A DNA stretch of 64,000 nucleotides from an uncultured Lysobacteraceae bacterium (GCA_946480825.1 CAMLLG010000011.1:10074-74073); one strand, 5' to 3'. Counted from the first letter of the stretch, positions 27,771-36,826 are shown. Translations and numbers: made by a program. Notes: a model not told the origin generated them from the sequence alone.

Positions 27771-29189
27771 TCAGGCGTAGCCGATGCTCACCGCGATGGC
27801 GACGCTGCTCGCGGCCAGCACAACCAGCAGCAGCTCGAAGCGCCAGATCGCGCGCAGCCAGCGTTGCCAGCTCACGCCGGCGACGCCCAACGCGCCCATC
27901 AGCACCGCCGAGGTGGGAATCACCAGATTGGTGACCCCGTCGCCGAGCTGGAACGCGAGCACCGCGACCTGGCGAGTGACGCCGACGATGTCGCCCAGGC
28001 CGGCCATCAGCGGCATGGTGATCGAGGCCTGGGCCGAGCCCGAGGTCACGAACAGATTGAACACCGCCTGGAACAGCAGCATGCCCTGCGCCGCCAGCAG
28101 CGGCGGCCAGTCCTGCAGCGCGCCGCCCATCGCGTGCAGCAGCGTGTTGAGCACCGAGGCCTTGTGCGGATCGGTGCCGCCCAACAGCCACAGCATGCCC
28201 TTGGCCGCGGCGATCACCAGCGCCACCGGCACCATCTGCGCCACGCCTTGGGTGAACAGTTCGGCCAGCCGGTTGCCGTTCGCGCGGCGCGTCGCCGCCA
28301 TCGCCAGCGCGCAGAACAGCCCCAGCGCGAAGAACTGTCCCGCCAGCTCCGGCAGGTAGTAACCGCGCGCGGTGATGCCCCAGACGATCCAGACCACGGT
28401 GGCCAGGATCGCCAGCAGCACGATGCGGTCGCTGCCGCGCAGCGGTGCGGCAGCGACCGCCGCGACCACGTCCTCGCGTTCCGCACGACGATGGCGCAAG
28501 GCGTAGCGCAGGGTGAACAGCAGCGCCACCAGCGTGAACACCGCCCAGATCGCGATCCGCAGCGGCGCGCCCGACAGCGCCGGCACGCCGGCGACGCTCT
28601 GCGCCACCAGCACGCTGAAGGGATTCATCCACGAGGTGGCAAAACCGATCTGGCTGGCCATGTAGGTCGCCATCACCGCGCTCTCGCGCGGCAGGCCCAG
28701 GCGATCGATCAGCGGCAGCAGCAGGACCAGGAAGGCGATGGTTTCCTCGCCCATGCCGAACACCGCGCCGCCCAGCGAGAAGGCGACCGTCAGCAGCCCC
28801 AGCAGCCAGCCGGGATGCCCGCCGCTCAGCGCCACCAGCCGCAGCAGGCCGCGTTCGACCGCGCCGGTGTCGTTCACCAGCGCGAAGCTGCCGCCGATGA
28901 TGAGGATCAGCGCGATCAGGCCGACCGCGGCGCCGTTGCGATCGCCCGAGGCGAAACCTTCGAACAGGAAGTTCAGAAATCCGCGTGCGTCGCCGCCGCT
29001 GCCGAAGACGGTGGTGCCGGCAGCGTCGAGCGCGGGCCGATAACGTTCCAAAGCGACCGGCGCGCCGGGCTCGAAATAACCCGCCGGCAGGAACGGCACG
29101 GCGACGGCCGCGATCAGCGCCAGCGCCAGCAGCACCAGCAATGTATTGAGGCCGCGCTCGGTCGCGGCTTCGGGTGGAACATTCGACAT
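27771..29189 (-). CDS. YfcC/DcuC-family membrane transporter
   Basis: A 472-residue permease with about twelve helices (for example LLVLLALALIAAVAVPFLPAG and AAVGLIALILIIGGSFALV). The blocks FGMGEETIAFLVLLLPL, QIGFATSWMNPFSV and SGSAQASITMPLMAGLGDIVGVTRQ are typical of the YfcC/C4-dicarboxylate (DcuC-like) carriers, several of which are linked to arginine, ornithine or peptide metabolism. It is the last gene downstream of the TonB receptor and the two cyanophycinase-like peptidases, so it may import the released dipeptides or amino acids across the inner membrane. GAGGTG precedes its ATG. Confidence 0.82.
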   Translation of the reverse strand: MSNVPPEAATERGLNTLLVLLALALIAAVAVPFLPAGYFEPGAPVALERYRPALDAAGTTVFGSGGDARGFLNFLFEGFASGDRNGAAVGLIALILIIGGSFALVNDTGAVERGLLRLVALSGGHPGWLLGLLTVAFSLGGAVFGMGEETIAFLVLLLPLIDRLGLPRESAVMATYMASQIGFATSWMNPFSVLVAQSVAGVPALSGAPLRIAIWAVFTLVALLFTLRYALRHRRAEREDVVAAVAAAPLRGSDRIVLLAILATVVWIVWGITARGYYLPELAGQFFALGLFCALAMAATRRANGNRLAELFTQGVAQMVPVALVIAAAKGMLWLLGGTDPHKASVLNTLLHAMGGALQDWPPLLAAQGMLLFQAVFNLFVTSGSAQASITMPLMAGLGDIVGVTRQVAVLAFQLGDGVTNLVIPTSAVLMGALGVAGVSWQRWLRAIWRFELLLVVLAASSVAIAVSIGYA

Positions 29190-29304
29190 CGATCACCTCG
29201 GACGACGACGGGCGCGCGCGGCGCCCGTCGTCGTTGGACGGAACTGCGGGTCGCGCCCGCGGGCGGAGACGACGATACGCCCTTCCGCCGCGGACGCGGT
29301 GCGA

Positions 29305-32076
29305 TCAATAGCGGTAGACGTAGCGGAAGGTCACGAAGCGGCCCAGCGTGTTGTGGTTGTACAGATCCACGTTGCTGGCCGAGCCCAGCGACACCGGCGG
29401 ATCGCGGTCGCCGAGGTTGCGGATGTTGAGGCCGATCGACTGGCGATCGTCGATGTCCCAGTCGAGATTGAAGTTCAGCGTGGTCCACGACGCCACCGTG
29501 CGCCCGACCGGCACTTCGGCGCGCTGGTCGTCGTCGTAATAGCCGTCGATGTAGTTCGCCCACAGTCGCGCGCTCCAGTCGCCGCGCGACCACGACACGC
29601 CGGTGTTGATCAGCCATTCCGGATAGCGGAATTCGCCGGCCTTTTCGAGCAGGCGCTGGCCGTCCGCGCCGCAAGCGCCCGCGCCGCGACGCGGGTCGCT
29701 GCCGCTCGGGTCGCAGGATTCGCTGCGCTCGAACGAATGCGTCCAGGTCGCATCGACATAGGTCTTGAAGCGCCCGATCGGGGTCTCGTCGAAGCGGTAG
29801 TCGAAGCGCAGGTCGATGCCGTCGGTCTTCTGCCGGCCGATGTTGATCAGCTGCAGCTGGACATCGTCGATCGGGTCGCCGATCTCGCCGCCGCGGGTGG
29901 CGATGCCGATCATGCCCGGGCCCAGCGTGCGCTGATTGGCGTCGCCCGCGCGCGGCCGCGAGTTGTAGATCAGGCTCGGGTCGGTCAGCGCGCGGCGGAA
30001 CAGCTCCAGGTCGTCGATGTCGACCAGATCTTCCTGATCGAAATTCCAGTAGTCCAGGGTCAGCGTCGCGCGGTCGCCGAACGCGAACACGGTGCCGAGA
30101 TACCACGCCGTCGAGGTTTCGGGATCGAGGTCGGGGTTGCCGTAGATTTCCGAGAGATAGCCGTCGTCGCCGGAGAAGCCGCCGCAGAAGCTGGCGAAGA
30201 ACTCGCTGCCGGTCGAGCACGGCAGCGCGCCCGAGCTGAGCGTGGTGCCGGCGCCGACCTGGGCCAGCGACGGCGCGCGGAAGGAGGTGTTCCAGCCGCC
30301 GCGCAGCAGGAAACGCTCGCTCGGGCGCCAGCGCACGCCGACCGACGGATTGAAGTCGCCGCCGAAATCGTCGTAGTGGTCGTAGCGTCCCGCCAGGCGC
30401 ACATCGAGCGTGCGGGTCAGCGGCAGATTGGTTTCGCCGAACAGCGCCCACTGCGTGCGCTCGGCTTCGACCGCGGTCGAACCGAATCCGTAGACCGGCA
30501 CATCGCCGTCGGCGTCGGCCGTGGCCAGCAGCGAGGGTTCGTCGGCGATCTCTTCGCGCCGCAGCTCGACGCCGAACGCCCACGGCACGTCGCGCCCGCC
30601 GATGCGGCCCCAGTCGCCGTTGAGTCTGGCGTCCCATGCGTACAGTTTGGAACTGCCGTCGCGCGGCACCGTTTCGCGCACCAGGTCGAGCACCTGCTGC
30701 GAATTCCCGGCCTGGCCGTTGAACGGGTCGTACCACAGCCCGCCCGCGCCGGGCGCGCAGGTGGTGGTGCCATCGGCGCAGAGTTCGCCGAACAGGCCCG
30801 CCTGGATGCGCGCGACGTTGTAGATGCCGGCGACCGCCGTCTGTTCGGATTCGCTGCGCGAGACGGTGAGCGCGGTCTCCCAGTCCCAGCCGCCGAGATC
30901 GCCGCGCAGGCCGTTGAGCCAGCGCCAGTTTTCGGTGGTGACCTCGATCGTGCGTGCGTCGGGGAAGCGGCCGAAACCGATCAGCGCGCCGGTATCGAAG
31001 CCCAGCGACACGAAACGCTGACGCAACTCCGCGGGCATGCCCGGATGATCGAAGGCGACTTCCGCGTCCCATGGCGCCGGCGCGGCGTCGGCGCGCGACT
31101 TGTTGTGCTGCAGCGCGAGTTCGGTGAAGTACTCCAGCGAGTCGTTGAGCTTGACGTTGAGGGTGCCGTAGGCGCCGAGCTGACGGGTTTCGGGGTCGGT
31201 GGCGGTGAATGCGTTGCGATTGACTTCGCAGTACTCGCCGAGGCGCCCGACCTGGAACTGATCGGCGGGACAACCGGCTTCGACGATGTCGTCCTGGGCG
31301 AAATCCAGATCGTTGAAGCTCGGAAAGATGCCCTGCTGCGAAGGCCGCGGTTCGACCGCGGAGATCCGGCGGTCGCGGTCGTACAGCGCGTTGCGCTGGT
31401 AGGCGTCCACCACCAGCAGACCGTCGATGCGATCGCCCTGGAAACCGTAGACCAGATTGGCGTTGGTGCGCGCCTCGTCGGTGCCGCGGGTGGAGTCGCC
31501 CCAGTTCAGGCCCAGGCGCAGACCGTCGAAATCCTTGCGCAGGATGACGTTGACCACGCCGGCCACCGCATCCGCACCGTAGATCGCGGACGCACCGGTG
31601 GTCAGCACTTCGATGCGATCGACCGCGGCCATCGGGATGGCATTGATGTCGACGAAGTTCTCGGAGCCGTTCGCGAACGACGACACCGCGACGCGGCGCC
31701 CGTTGACCAGCGTCAGCGTGGACGCGGTGCCGAGGCCGCGCAGCGACGCCGCGGCGCTGCCGGCGGGCGAATCGGCCTGCAGCGCGCCGGAGGTGCCGGT
31801 GTTGAAGTTGCCGGTGCCGCCGCCGGTTTCGGAAATCTGTTTCAGCGCGTCGCCGACGTTGTTGGCGCCGATCTGTTTCAGATCCTCGGCTTCCAGCACG
31901 ACCACCGGCTGCGCATCCTGCAGATCGATCCCGGACAGGTTGGAACCGGTGACGACGATGGCGTCCAGTTCGTCCTGCGCGGCGGGCGCGGGCGTCGCCG
32001 CATCCTGGGCGGCGGCGTGGGTGGAGAGCAGCAGGGAAAGCGTGGTCGCGATGGCGAGCGGGGTGGTGCGGATCAT
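29305..32076 (-). CDS. TonB-dependent outer-membrane receptor
   Basis: A 923-residue receptor with a signal peptide (MIRTTPLAIATTLSLLLSTH, cleavage near AAAQ). The TonB-box region DELDAIVVTGSNLSG is followed by the plug (AEDLKQIGANNVGDALKQIS, then VEVLTTGASAIYGADAVAGVVNVIL-type end) and a barrel that ends in aromatic VTFRYVYRY, as outer-membrane barrels do. It belongs to the oar/CirA-like group common in Xanthomonadaceae. It lies downstream of two exported cyanophycinase-like peptidases and a 23-codon ORF, so the ligand may be a peptide or cyanophycin fragment; that is inferred from position only. Confidence 0.93.
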   Translation of the reverse strand: MIRTTPLAIATTLSLLLSTHAAAQDAATPAPAAQDELDAIVVTGSNLSGIDLQDAQPVVVLEAEDLKQIGANNVGDALKQISETGGGTGNFNTGTSGALQADSPAGSAAASLRGLGTASTLTLVNGRRVAVSSFANGSENFVDINAIPMAAVDRIEVLTTGASAIYGADAVAGVVNVILRKDFDGLRLGLNWGDSTRGTDEARTNANLVYGFQGDRIDGLLVVDAYQRNALYDRDRRISAVEPRPSQQGIFPSFNDLDFAQDDIVEAGCPADQFQVGRLGEYCEVNRNAFTATDPETRQLGAYGTLNVKLNDSLEYFTELALQHNKSRADAAPAPWDAEVAFDHPGMPAELRQRFVSLGFDTGALIGFGRFPDARTIEVTTENWRWLNGLRGDLGGWDWETALTVSRSESEQTAVAGIYNVARIQAGLFGELCADGTTTCAPGAGGLWYDPFNGQAGNSQQVLDLVRETVPRDGSSKLYAWDARLNGDWGRIGGRDVPWAFGVELRREEIADEPSLLATADADGDVPVYGFGSTAVEAERTQWALFGETNLPLTRTLDVRLAGRYDHYDDFGGDFNPSVGVRWRPSERFLLRGGWNTSFRAPSLAQVGAGTTLSSGALPCSTGSEFFASFCGGFSGDDGYLSEIYGNPDLDPETSTAWYLGTVFAFGDRATLTLDYWNFDQEDLVDIDDLELFRRALTDPSLIYNSRPRAGDANQRTLGPGMIGIATRGGEIGDPIDDVQLQLINIGRQKTDGIDLRFDYRFDETPIGRFKTYVDATWTHSFERSESCDPSGSDPRRGAGACGADGQRLLEKAGEFRYPEWLINTGVSWSRGDWSARLWANYIDGYYDDDQRAEVPVGRTVASWTTLNFNLDWDIDDRQSIGLNIRNLGDRDPPVSLGSASNVDLYNHNTLGRFVTFRYVYRY

Positions 32077-32208
32077 GACGAAACCTCGTACGGAGGGCCG
32101 CTCCGCGCCGGCGTGGGCACGGCGTGGATGGCGACCTTGGCGTTGTTCGGAATGGCGATTGCGCAGAACGCGTCTGCGCAGGCATTGCGGCGCATCGTCG
32201 CGCCGGAC

Positions 32209-32280
32209 TCATTCGTTCCACCATTCGCTGAGGTAGAAGGTGCGGCAGATGTGCCGGATGTGCGTGCGGGGTTTCGGCAT
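32209..32280 (-). CDS. Mini-gene encoding a 23-residue peptide, copy 1
   Basis: A 23-codon ORF starting MPKPRTHIRHICR and ending LSEWWNE, TGA stop. It is 20/23 identical at protein level to the ORF at 33976-34047. Of the eight codons that differ, five are synonymous (Lys-3, Pro-4, His-7, Arg-13, Tyr-16) and three change the residue (2, 6, 22); the stop codon also differs. That pattern indicates selection on the peptide. No clear Shine-Dalgarno precedes this copy, and the frame stays open upstream, so a longer product is not excluded. It ends 132 nt before the TonB receptor ATG and lies 77 nt after the second peptidase. A microprotein, leader peptide or modified-peptide precursor are all possible; I recognise no family. 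Confidence 0.7.
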   Translation of the reverse strand: MPKPRTHIRHICRTFYLSEWWNE

Positions 32281-32357
32281 GCGTGCGCGGCGGGTGCGCC
32301 ATGGTCGACGCTGCGGCGCGCGGTCGGCGCGCCGCAGTACGGGCGTCGTCGCGGGCA

Positions 32358-33785
32358 TCAGTAGGGATTGGCCGGCGCGAACGGCACGCTGGCGTTGCGA
32401 CCGTCCACGCTCAACGACAGACCGCTGCCGGTGTGCGCGCCGGACACGAAGTCGAAGCTCTGGCCGGCGGTCAGTTTCGTGCGCTGCAGGTTGCGGTAGA
32501 TCAACGGCGCGCCCGACAGCACCTGGGTGCGCTGGGTGTCGCTGCGCTCTTCGACGATGTACACGGCGCCCGCACCGTCGGCGACGCCGCGGCCGGTGCG
32601 ATCGAGGAACAGCGATGTCGATTCGTCGATGCCGATGCCGAGAATGCGTGCGGTGGCGTTGTCCTGGCGCAGTCGCGCCATGAACGCGAACAGCCGGCCC
32701 ATGCGGTCGCGCTCGCCGAAATGACTGTCGGTGACGATGTCGTTCATCAGCGGCAGATCGAGGAATCCGGACGAGAACAGCGTGCCGCTGCGGTAGGGAT
32801 TCGCGATCGCTTCGGCGCCGGTGACTGCGGTCACGCCGTCGGGGTCGTAGACGAATTCGCCCTGCACCGCGAGGCCCGCCGATGTGCCGCCGATCACCGC
32901 GCCGCGCGCATAGGCCGCGCGGATCGCGTCTTCGCTGCGCGTGTCCTTCCAGGCGTTGACGTAGCTCGACTGGTCGCCGCCGGCGATGAAGATCAGCTCG
33001 GCGTTGCGGATCGTCCACTCGGCGTAATCGGAATTGGCCTTGTCGCGGGTGTCCAGCAGCAGCGTTTCGACCGAATCGGGCTTCAGCGCGCCGGTGGTCA
33101 GGGTGTAGAGATAGTCGTTGTAGCCGTTGCTGCCGGCGGTGCGCAGGATCACCACGTCGCCGCCGTTGGCCACCGGGAACGCGCGTTGGCGGAAGGCCTC
33201 GTCGTTCTCCACGCCGCCGCCCATCAGCAGCACGGCCGGGCCGTTGACGGGATTGCGCCCGGAATCCGCGGCGTTGCCGGTCAGCCAGTTCTGCAGGTTG
33301 CCGGGCTTGGTCGGACGCGTGCCGGCGCCGCCGCCCGATGCGGCGAGGGTGACGTCGAGGTCGTACCAGCCGCTGCCGCGGTAGGCGGTGATCTTCAGGC
33401 TGTAGCGGCCGGTGGTGGTGGCCGCGTAGCTGCCGGTCTCCGGAATCGCGCTGCTCTTGCCGCTGGCGACGGCGCCGCCGGTGCTCTTGTAGAGGGCCCA
33501 GTCGAAATCGTCGCCGCTGTCGTGGTTGAGGCGCACCGAAATCGTCGACGCCGCGGCGAGATCGAAATAGAACCAATCGATGTCCGAGGACGTCGACAGA
33601 CTGCCGGCAACGCGGGTGCCGGAGCCGACCGGGTCGTCGGCGCCGCTTTCGCTGTTGTTGTTTTCGCTTTCGGCGGTGATCTGCGCGAGCGCCGCGCCCG
33701 ACAGGCCGGCAAGACACAGACACACGATGGTGGACGCGACGCGCACGGACGTACGCGCCCGGCACAGGGAACGAAGCAACGACAT
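32358..33785 (-). CDS. Exported cyanophycinase-like S51 peptidase with N-terminal PPC domain
   Basis: A 475-residue protein. A long signal peptide (residues 1-35, VASTIVCLCLAGLSGAALAQ) is followed by a bacterial pre-peptidase C-terminal (PPC) beta domain (about 50-147, with SSDIDWFYFDL and RYSLKITAYRGSGWYDLDV), a Gly-rich linker, and an S51 peptidase domain (about 165-475). IFIAGGDQSSY and the nucleophile motif GGTSAG (Ser about 302) are characteristic of cyanophycinase/dipeptidase E. Secreted cyanophycinases cut cyanophycin into beta-Asp-Arg. ATG 33785 is preferred over 33797 because GGAGGT stands 4 nt before it. A PPC domain on the N-terminal side is less usual and may aid export or substrate binding. 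Confidence 0.85.
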   Translation of the reverse strand: MSLLRSLCRARTSVRVASTIVCLCLAGLSGAALAQITAESENNNSESGADDPVGSGTRVAGSLSTSSDIDWFYFDLAAASTISVRLNHDSGDDFDWALYKSTGGAVASGKSSAIPETGSYAATTTGRYSLKITAYRGSGWYDLDVTLAASGGGAGTRPTKPGNLQNWLTGNAADSGRNPVNGPAVLLMGGGVENDEAFRQRAFPVANGGDVVILRTAGSNGYNDYLYTLTTGALKPDSVETLLLDTRDKANSDYAEWTIRNAELIFIAGGDQSSYVNAWKDTRSEDAIRAAYARGAVIGGTSAGLAVQGEFVYDPDGVTAVTGAEAIANPYRSGTLFSSGFLDLPLMNDIVTDSHFGERDRMGRLFAFMARLRQDNATARILGIGIDESTSLFLDRTGRGVADGAGAVYIVEERSDTQRTQVLSGAPLIYRNLQRTKLTAGQSFDFVSGAHTGSGLSLSVDGRNASVPFAPANPY

Positions 33786-33975
33786 GGCAACCTCCATGGA
33801 AGCGTGCGCGGTGCGCGACGCGGTCGGACCTTCTGATCGGACTTTCCGGAGGCGGACCCCGCGCGTGACGGTCCGTGGGGACGGTCAGGCTTGCTTCCGG
33901 AATGGTGCGCGCGCTGCGGCGCGGCATCGGCATGTGCCGATGGGCCCCTTGCGGGCCGGGTTCAGCGCCGTGGAC

Positions 33976-34047
33976 TTATTCGTCCCACCATTCGCTGAGA
34001 TAGAAGGTTCGGCAGATGTGCCGGATATGGTTGCGCGGCTTGGACAT
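33976..34047 (-). CDS. Mini-gene encoding a 23-residue peptide, copy 2
   Basis: A 23-codon ORF starting MSKPRNHIRHICR and ending LSEWWDE, TAA stop, nearly identical in protein to the copy at 32209-32280 but with different codons. GGAGGT lies 14 nt before the ATG, somewhat far for a Shine-Dalgarno. It sits 152 nt downstream of the first cyanophycinase-like gene and 190 nt upstream of the second. In both copies the stop codon is followed by a similar AGTCC..GGCGC sequence. Between this copy and the next gene several hairpins are visible, for example 7 bp around CATCGGC/GCCGATG, so a regulatory leader role is possible. The sequence HIRHICR with a single Cys and a WW pair is distinctive. Confidence 0.72.
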   Translation of the reverse strand: MSKPRNHIRHICRTFYLSEWWDE

Positions 34048-34199
34048 GGCACCCGTTTGATACCTCCGCGCCGTCGCGGTCGTCAAGTGCCGTCGCGGGG
34101 ACGACCCGCGTCCGGCCCGAGTCGTGCGGAGATTGCGGCGCTGCAGCATGCAATGACCGTCGTCAGACGCCGAGGGCCGAGGTGCAGAGGGGCCGGATC

Positions 34200-35231
34200 T
34201 CAGTAGGGATTCGCGGGCGCGAACGGCGCGGTCGCGTTGCGACCATCGACGCTCAGCACGATGCCGATGCCGTTGTGCTGATGGGTGACGAAATCGTAGA
34301 AACGGCCGGCATCCACCCGCGTGCGCTGCAGGTTGCGGTAGATCAGGGGCTGGCCCGGCGCGACCTGCGTGCGCACGGTGTCCGCCCGTTCCGCGATCAC
34401 GTAGACCGCGCCGCCGAGGTTGCTGTCCACCGTGCCCACGCCGTTGCGGTCGATGAACAGCGAGGTCTGTTCGTCGATCGCGAGCGCCACGATCGACGGT
34501 GCGGTGCCGTCCTGGCGCAGTCGCGCCATGAACGCCAGCGTGCGGCCCATGCGGTTGCGCGCGGCGAAATGGCTGTCGGTGATGATGCCGTCCATGATCG
34601 GGAAGCGCAGGAAATCGGTGCTCAGCATCATCCCCGGGTCGTACGGGTCGGCAAGCGCTTCGGCGCTGACGATCCCGGCGATGCCGTCGGGGTCGTAGAC
34701 GAATTCGCCCATCACCGCCAGCCCCGCGGAGGTGCCGCCGATCACCGCGCCGCGCGCATGCGCGAAATGCAGGGCGTCTTCCACCCGCGTGCCCTGCCAG
34801 GCGTTGACGTAGGTGGACTGGTCGCCGCCGGCGATGAAGATCAGTTCGGCCTTGCGGATCGCGTTGTCGACGTAATCGCTGTTGGCCTTGTCGCGGGTGT
34901 CGACCAGCATGGTCTCGACCGAATCGGGCTTCAGCGGACCGGTCACCAGGTCGTAGAGATAATCGTTGTAGCCGTCCCTGCCCGAGGTGCGCAGGATGAC
35001 GATGTCGCCGCCGTTGGCGATCGGATACGCGCGCTGCGCGAACCCCGCGTCCACTTCCGTGCCGCCGCCCATCAGCAGCAGCGCCGGGCCGCCGACCGGT
35101 TGCCGCGGCGAATCCGCGGCATTGCCGGTCAACCAGACCCGCGGTTTGAACTGTTTGGCAGCGTCTGCGGCGTGCGGCATCGCCAGCGCGCACAGCGCGA
35201 GCGTGAGTGCGAACAACGTGATCTGGCGCAT
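34200..35231 (-). CDS. Exported cyanophycinase-like S51 peptidase
   Basis: A 343-residue protein with a Sec signal peptide (MRQITLFALTLALCALAMPH, cleavage near ADA) and one S51 peptidase domain. Motifs: GPALLLMGGGTEVDAGF, IFIAGGDQSTY (about 131-141) and the nucleophile elbow GGTSAG (Ser168). It is closely related to the peptidase at 32358-33785 over the whole catalytic domain, including the end NATAPFAPANPY versus NASVPFAPANPY, so the two arose by duplication; only the other has a PPC domain. The likely substrate is cyanophycin or another isopeptide-linked material outside the cell. It starts 56 nt after the aldehyde dehydrogenase stop, so read-through is possible. Confidence 0.87.
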   Translation of the reverse strand: MRQITLFALTLALCALAMPHAADAAKQFKPRVWLTGNAADSPRQPVGGPALLLMGGGTEVDAGFAQRAYPIANGGDIVILRTSGRDGYNDYLYDLVTGPLKPDSVETMLVDTRDKANSDYVDNAIRKAELIFIAGGDQSTYVNAWQGTRVEDALHFAHARGAVIGGTSAGLAVMGEFVYDPDGIAGIVSAEALADPYDPGMMLSTDFLRFPIMDGIITDSHFAARNRMGRTLAFMARLRQDGTAPSIVALAIDEQTSLFIDRNGVGTVDSNLGGAVYVIAERADTVRTQVAPGQPLIYRNLQRTRVDAGRFYDFVTHQHNGIGIVLSVDGRNATAPFAPANPY

Positions 35232-35287
35232 CGCTATTTTCCTTATGAGTGAAGAAGTCTTCCGTGGTTGGCGTCATCCGGCCGACA

Positions 35288-36826
35288 TCAGCCGGCCAGC
35301 CAGCGGATCATGCGGTCGATCGTGCCGCGATACGGCGGCTTGATCAGATCGGTCGCGGTGACGCGCGCCTGCCACAGCACCGGCATCGCCTTGGTGAAGG
35401 CGTCGAAGCCGGCGCGGCCGTGGTACTGGCCCATGCCGCTGGGGCCGATGCCGCCGAACGGCAGATTGGTCGCGGCGAAATGCAGCAGCGTGTCGTTGAC
35501 GGTCACGCCGCCGGCGATCAGCCGCGACAGGATCGCTTCGACCGTGCGTTTGTCGTGGCTGAAGGGATACAGCGCCAGCGGCCGGTCGTGGCGCTCGACG
35601 TAGGCCAGCGCATCGTCGAGATGCGCATAGCCGATGATCGGCAGGATCGGCCCGAAGATCTCGTCCTGCATCACCGTCGCGTCTTCGCCCGGTTCCAGGA
35701 TCAGGGTCGGCGGCAGCAGGCGTTCGGCGTCGGCGCGGTCGGTGTCGACGCTCGCCAATGCGATCACCTCGAGACCGCGCGCGCGCGCATCGTCGATGTA
35801 GCCGCGCAGCCGCCGGTACTGACCATCGTTGATCACGCGGGTGTAGTGATCGGCATCGCCCATGTCCGCGCCGTAGCGCGCCTGCACCTGCGCACGCAGC
35901 GCGGTCACCAGCGCATCGCGGCGCGCGGCGTCGATCAGCACGTAGTCCGGCGCGATGCAGGTCTGGCCGCCGTTGAACCACTTGCCGGTGGCCAGCCGCG
36001 CCGCGGCCTGTTCGATCGGAAAATCCGCGGCCACGATCGCCGGCGATTTGCCGCCGAGTTCGAGCGTGAGCGGCGTGAGGTTCGGCGCCGCCGCGGCCAT
36101 CACCTTGCGCCCGACCGCGGTCGAACCCGTGAAGACGAGATGATCGAACGGCAGGCCCGAGAACGCGGCGCCCAGCTCGGCCCCACCCAGCGCCACCGCC
36201 ACGCGGTTCGACGGGAACACGTCGTCGAGCAGCGCCTGCAGCCACGCGCTGGTGCGCGGCGTGTGCTCGGACGGTTTCAGGAACACGTGATTGCCGGCGG
36301 CGATGGCGGTCGCCAGCGGAATCAGCGCGAGATTCACCGGATAGTTCCACGGCGCCATCACGCCGATCACGCCCACCGCCTCGCGCCGCACCTGCGCCCG
36401 CGCCGGCCACAGCCGCCAGCCCACGCCGGTGCGCCTGGGCCGCATCCAACCGCGCAGATGGCCGCGCAGATGATCGATCTCGGCGAGCACGGTCATGCCG
36501 TCCGACAGCAGCGTTTCGTGTTCGGAACGATGGCCGAAATCCGCGCGCACCGCCGCTTCCATTTCGCCCATCCGCGCCTTGAATGCGGCCTTCAGCCGGG
36601 CCAGATCCGCCATCCGCTGCGCGTAGTCGGGCTTCTGCGCCCGCCACGCCGCCCGCAGGCGCTCCAGCGTCGGCACCAGCTCGCCGACCGCGGTCGCCGG
36701 CACGGCATCGTCGCCGGGATCCGGGGCGCCCCGGCCTTCCGCGGCGGTGGCGGCGGTGATGGCCGCGTTGGCGGCGATGACGGCCGCATTCGCGGCGGTG
36801 ACGGCGGCGTTGGTGGAGGTACTCAT
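35288..36826 (-). CDS. Coniferyl-aldehyde-type aldehyde dehydrogenase
   Basis: A 512-residue NAD(P)-dependent aldehyde dehydrogenase. APWNYPVNLALIPLATAIAA and FTGSTAVGRKVM form the cofactor site, TLELGGKSPAIV carries the general-base Glu, and GGQTCIAPDY the catalytic Cys. The pattern and the C-terminal end near a hydrophobic tail resemble the CalB/coniferyl aldehyde dehydrogenase branch. Residues 6-26 are three heptads of the form NAA(V/I)(T/I)AA encoded by 21-bp repeats, an unusual low-complexity leader not shared with the family. The true start could therefore be later; the conserved domain begins near residue 50. Confidence 0.88.
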   Translation of the reverse strand: MSTSTNAAVTAANAAVIAANAAITAATAAEGRGAPDPGDDAVPATAVGELVPTLERLRAAWRAQKPDYAQRMADLARLKAAFKARMGEMEAAVRADFGHRSEHETLLSDGMTVLAEIDHLRGHLRGWMRPRRTGVGWRLWPARAQVRREAVGVIGVMAPWNYPVNLALIPLATAIAAGNHVFLKPSEHTPRTSAWLQALLDDVFPSNRVAVALGGAELGAAFSGLPFDHLVFTGSTAVGRKVMAAAAPNLTPLTLELGGKSPAIVAADFPIEQAAARLATGKWFNGGQTCIAPDYVLIDAARRDALVTALRAQVQARYGADMGDADHYTRVINDGQYRRLRGYIDDARARGLEVIALASVDTDRADAERLLPPTLILEPGEDATVMQDEIFGPILPIIGYAHLDDALAYVERHDRPLALYPFSHDKRTVEAILSRLIAGGVTVNDTLLHFAATNLPFGGIGPSGMGQYHGRAGFDAFTKAMPVLWQARVTATDLIKPPYRGTIDRMIRWLAG

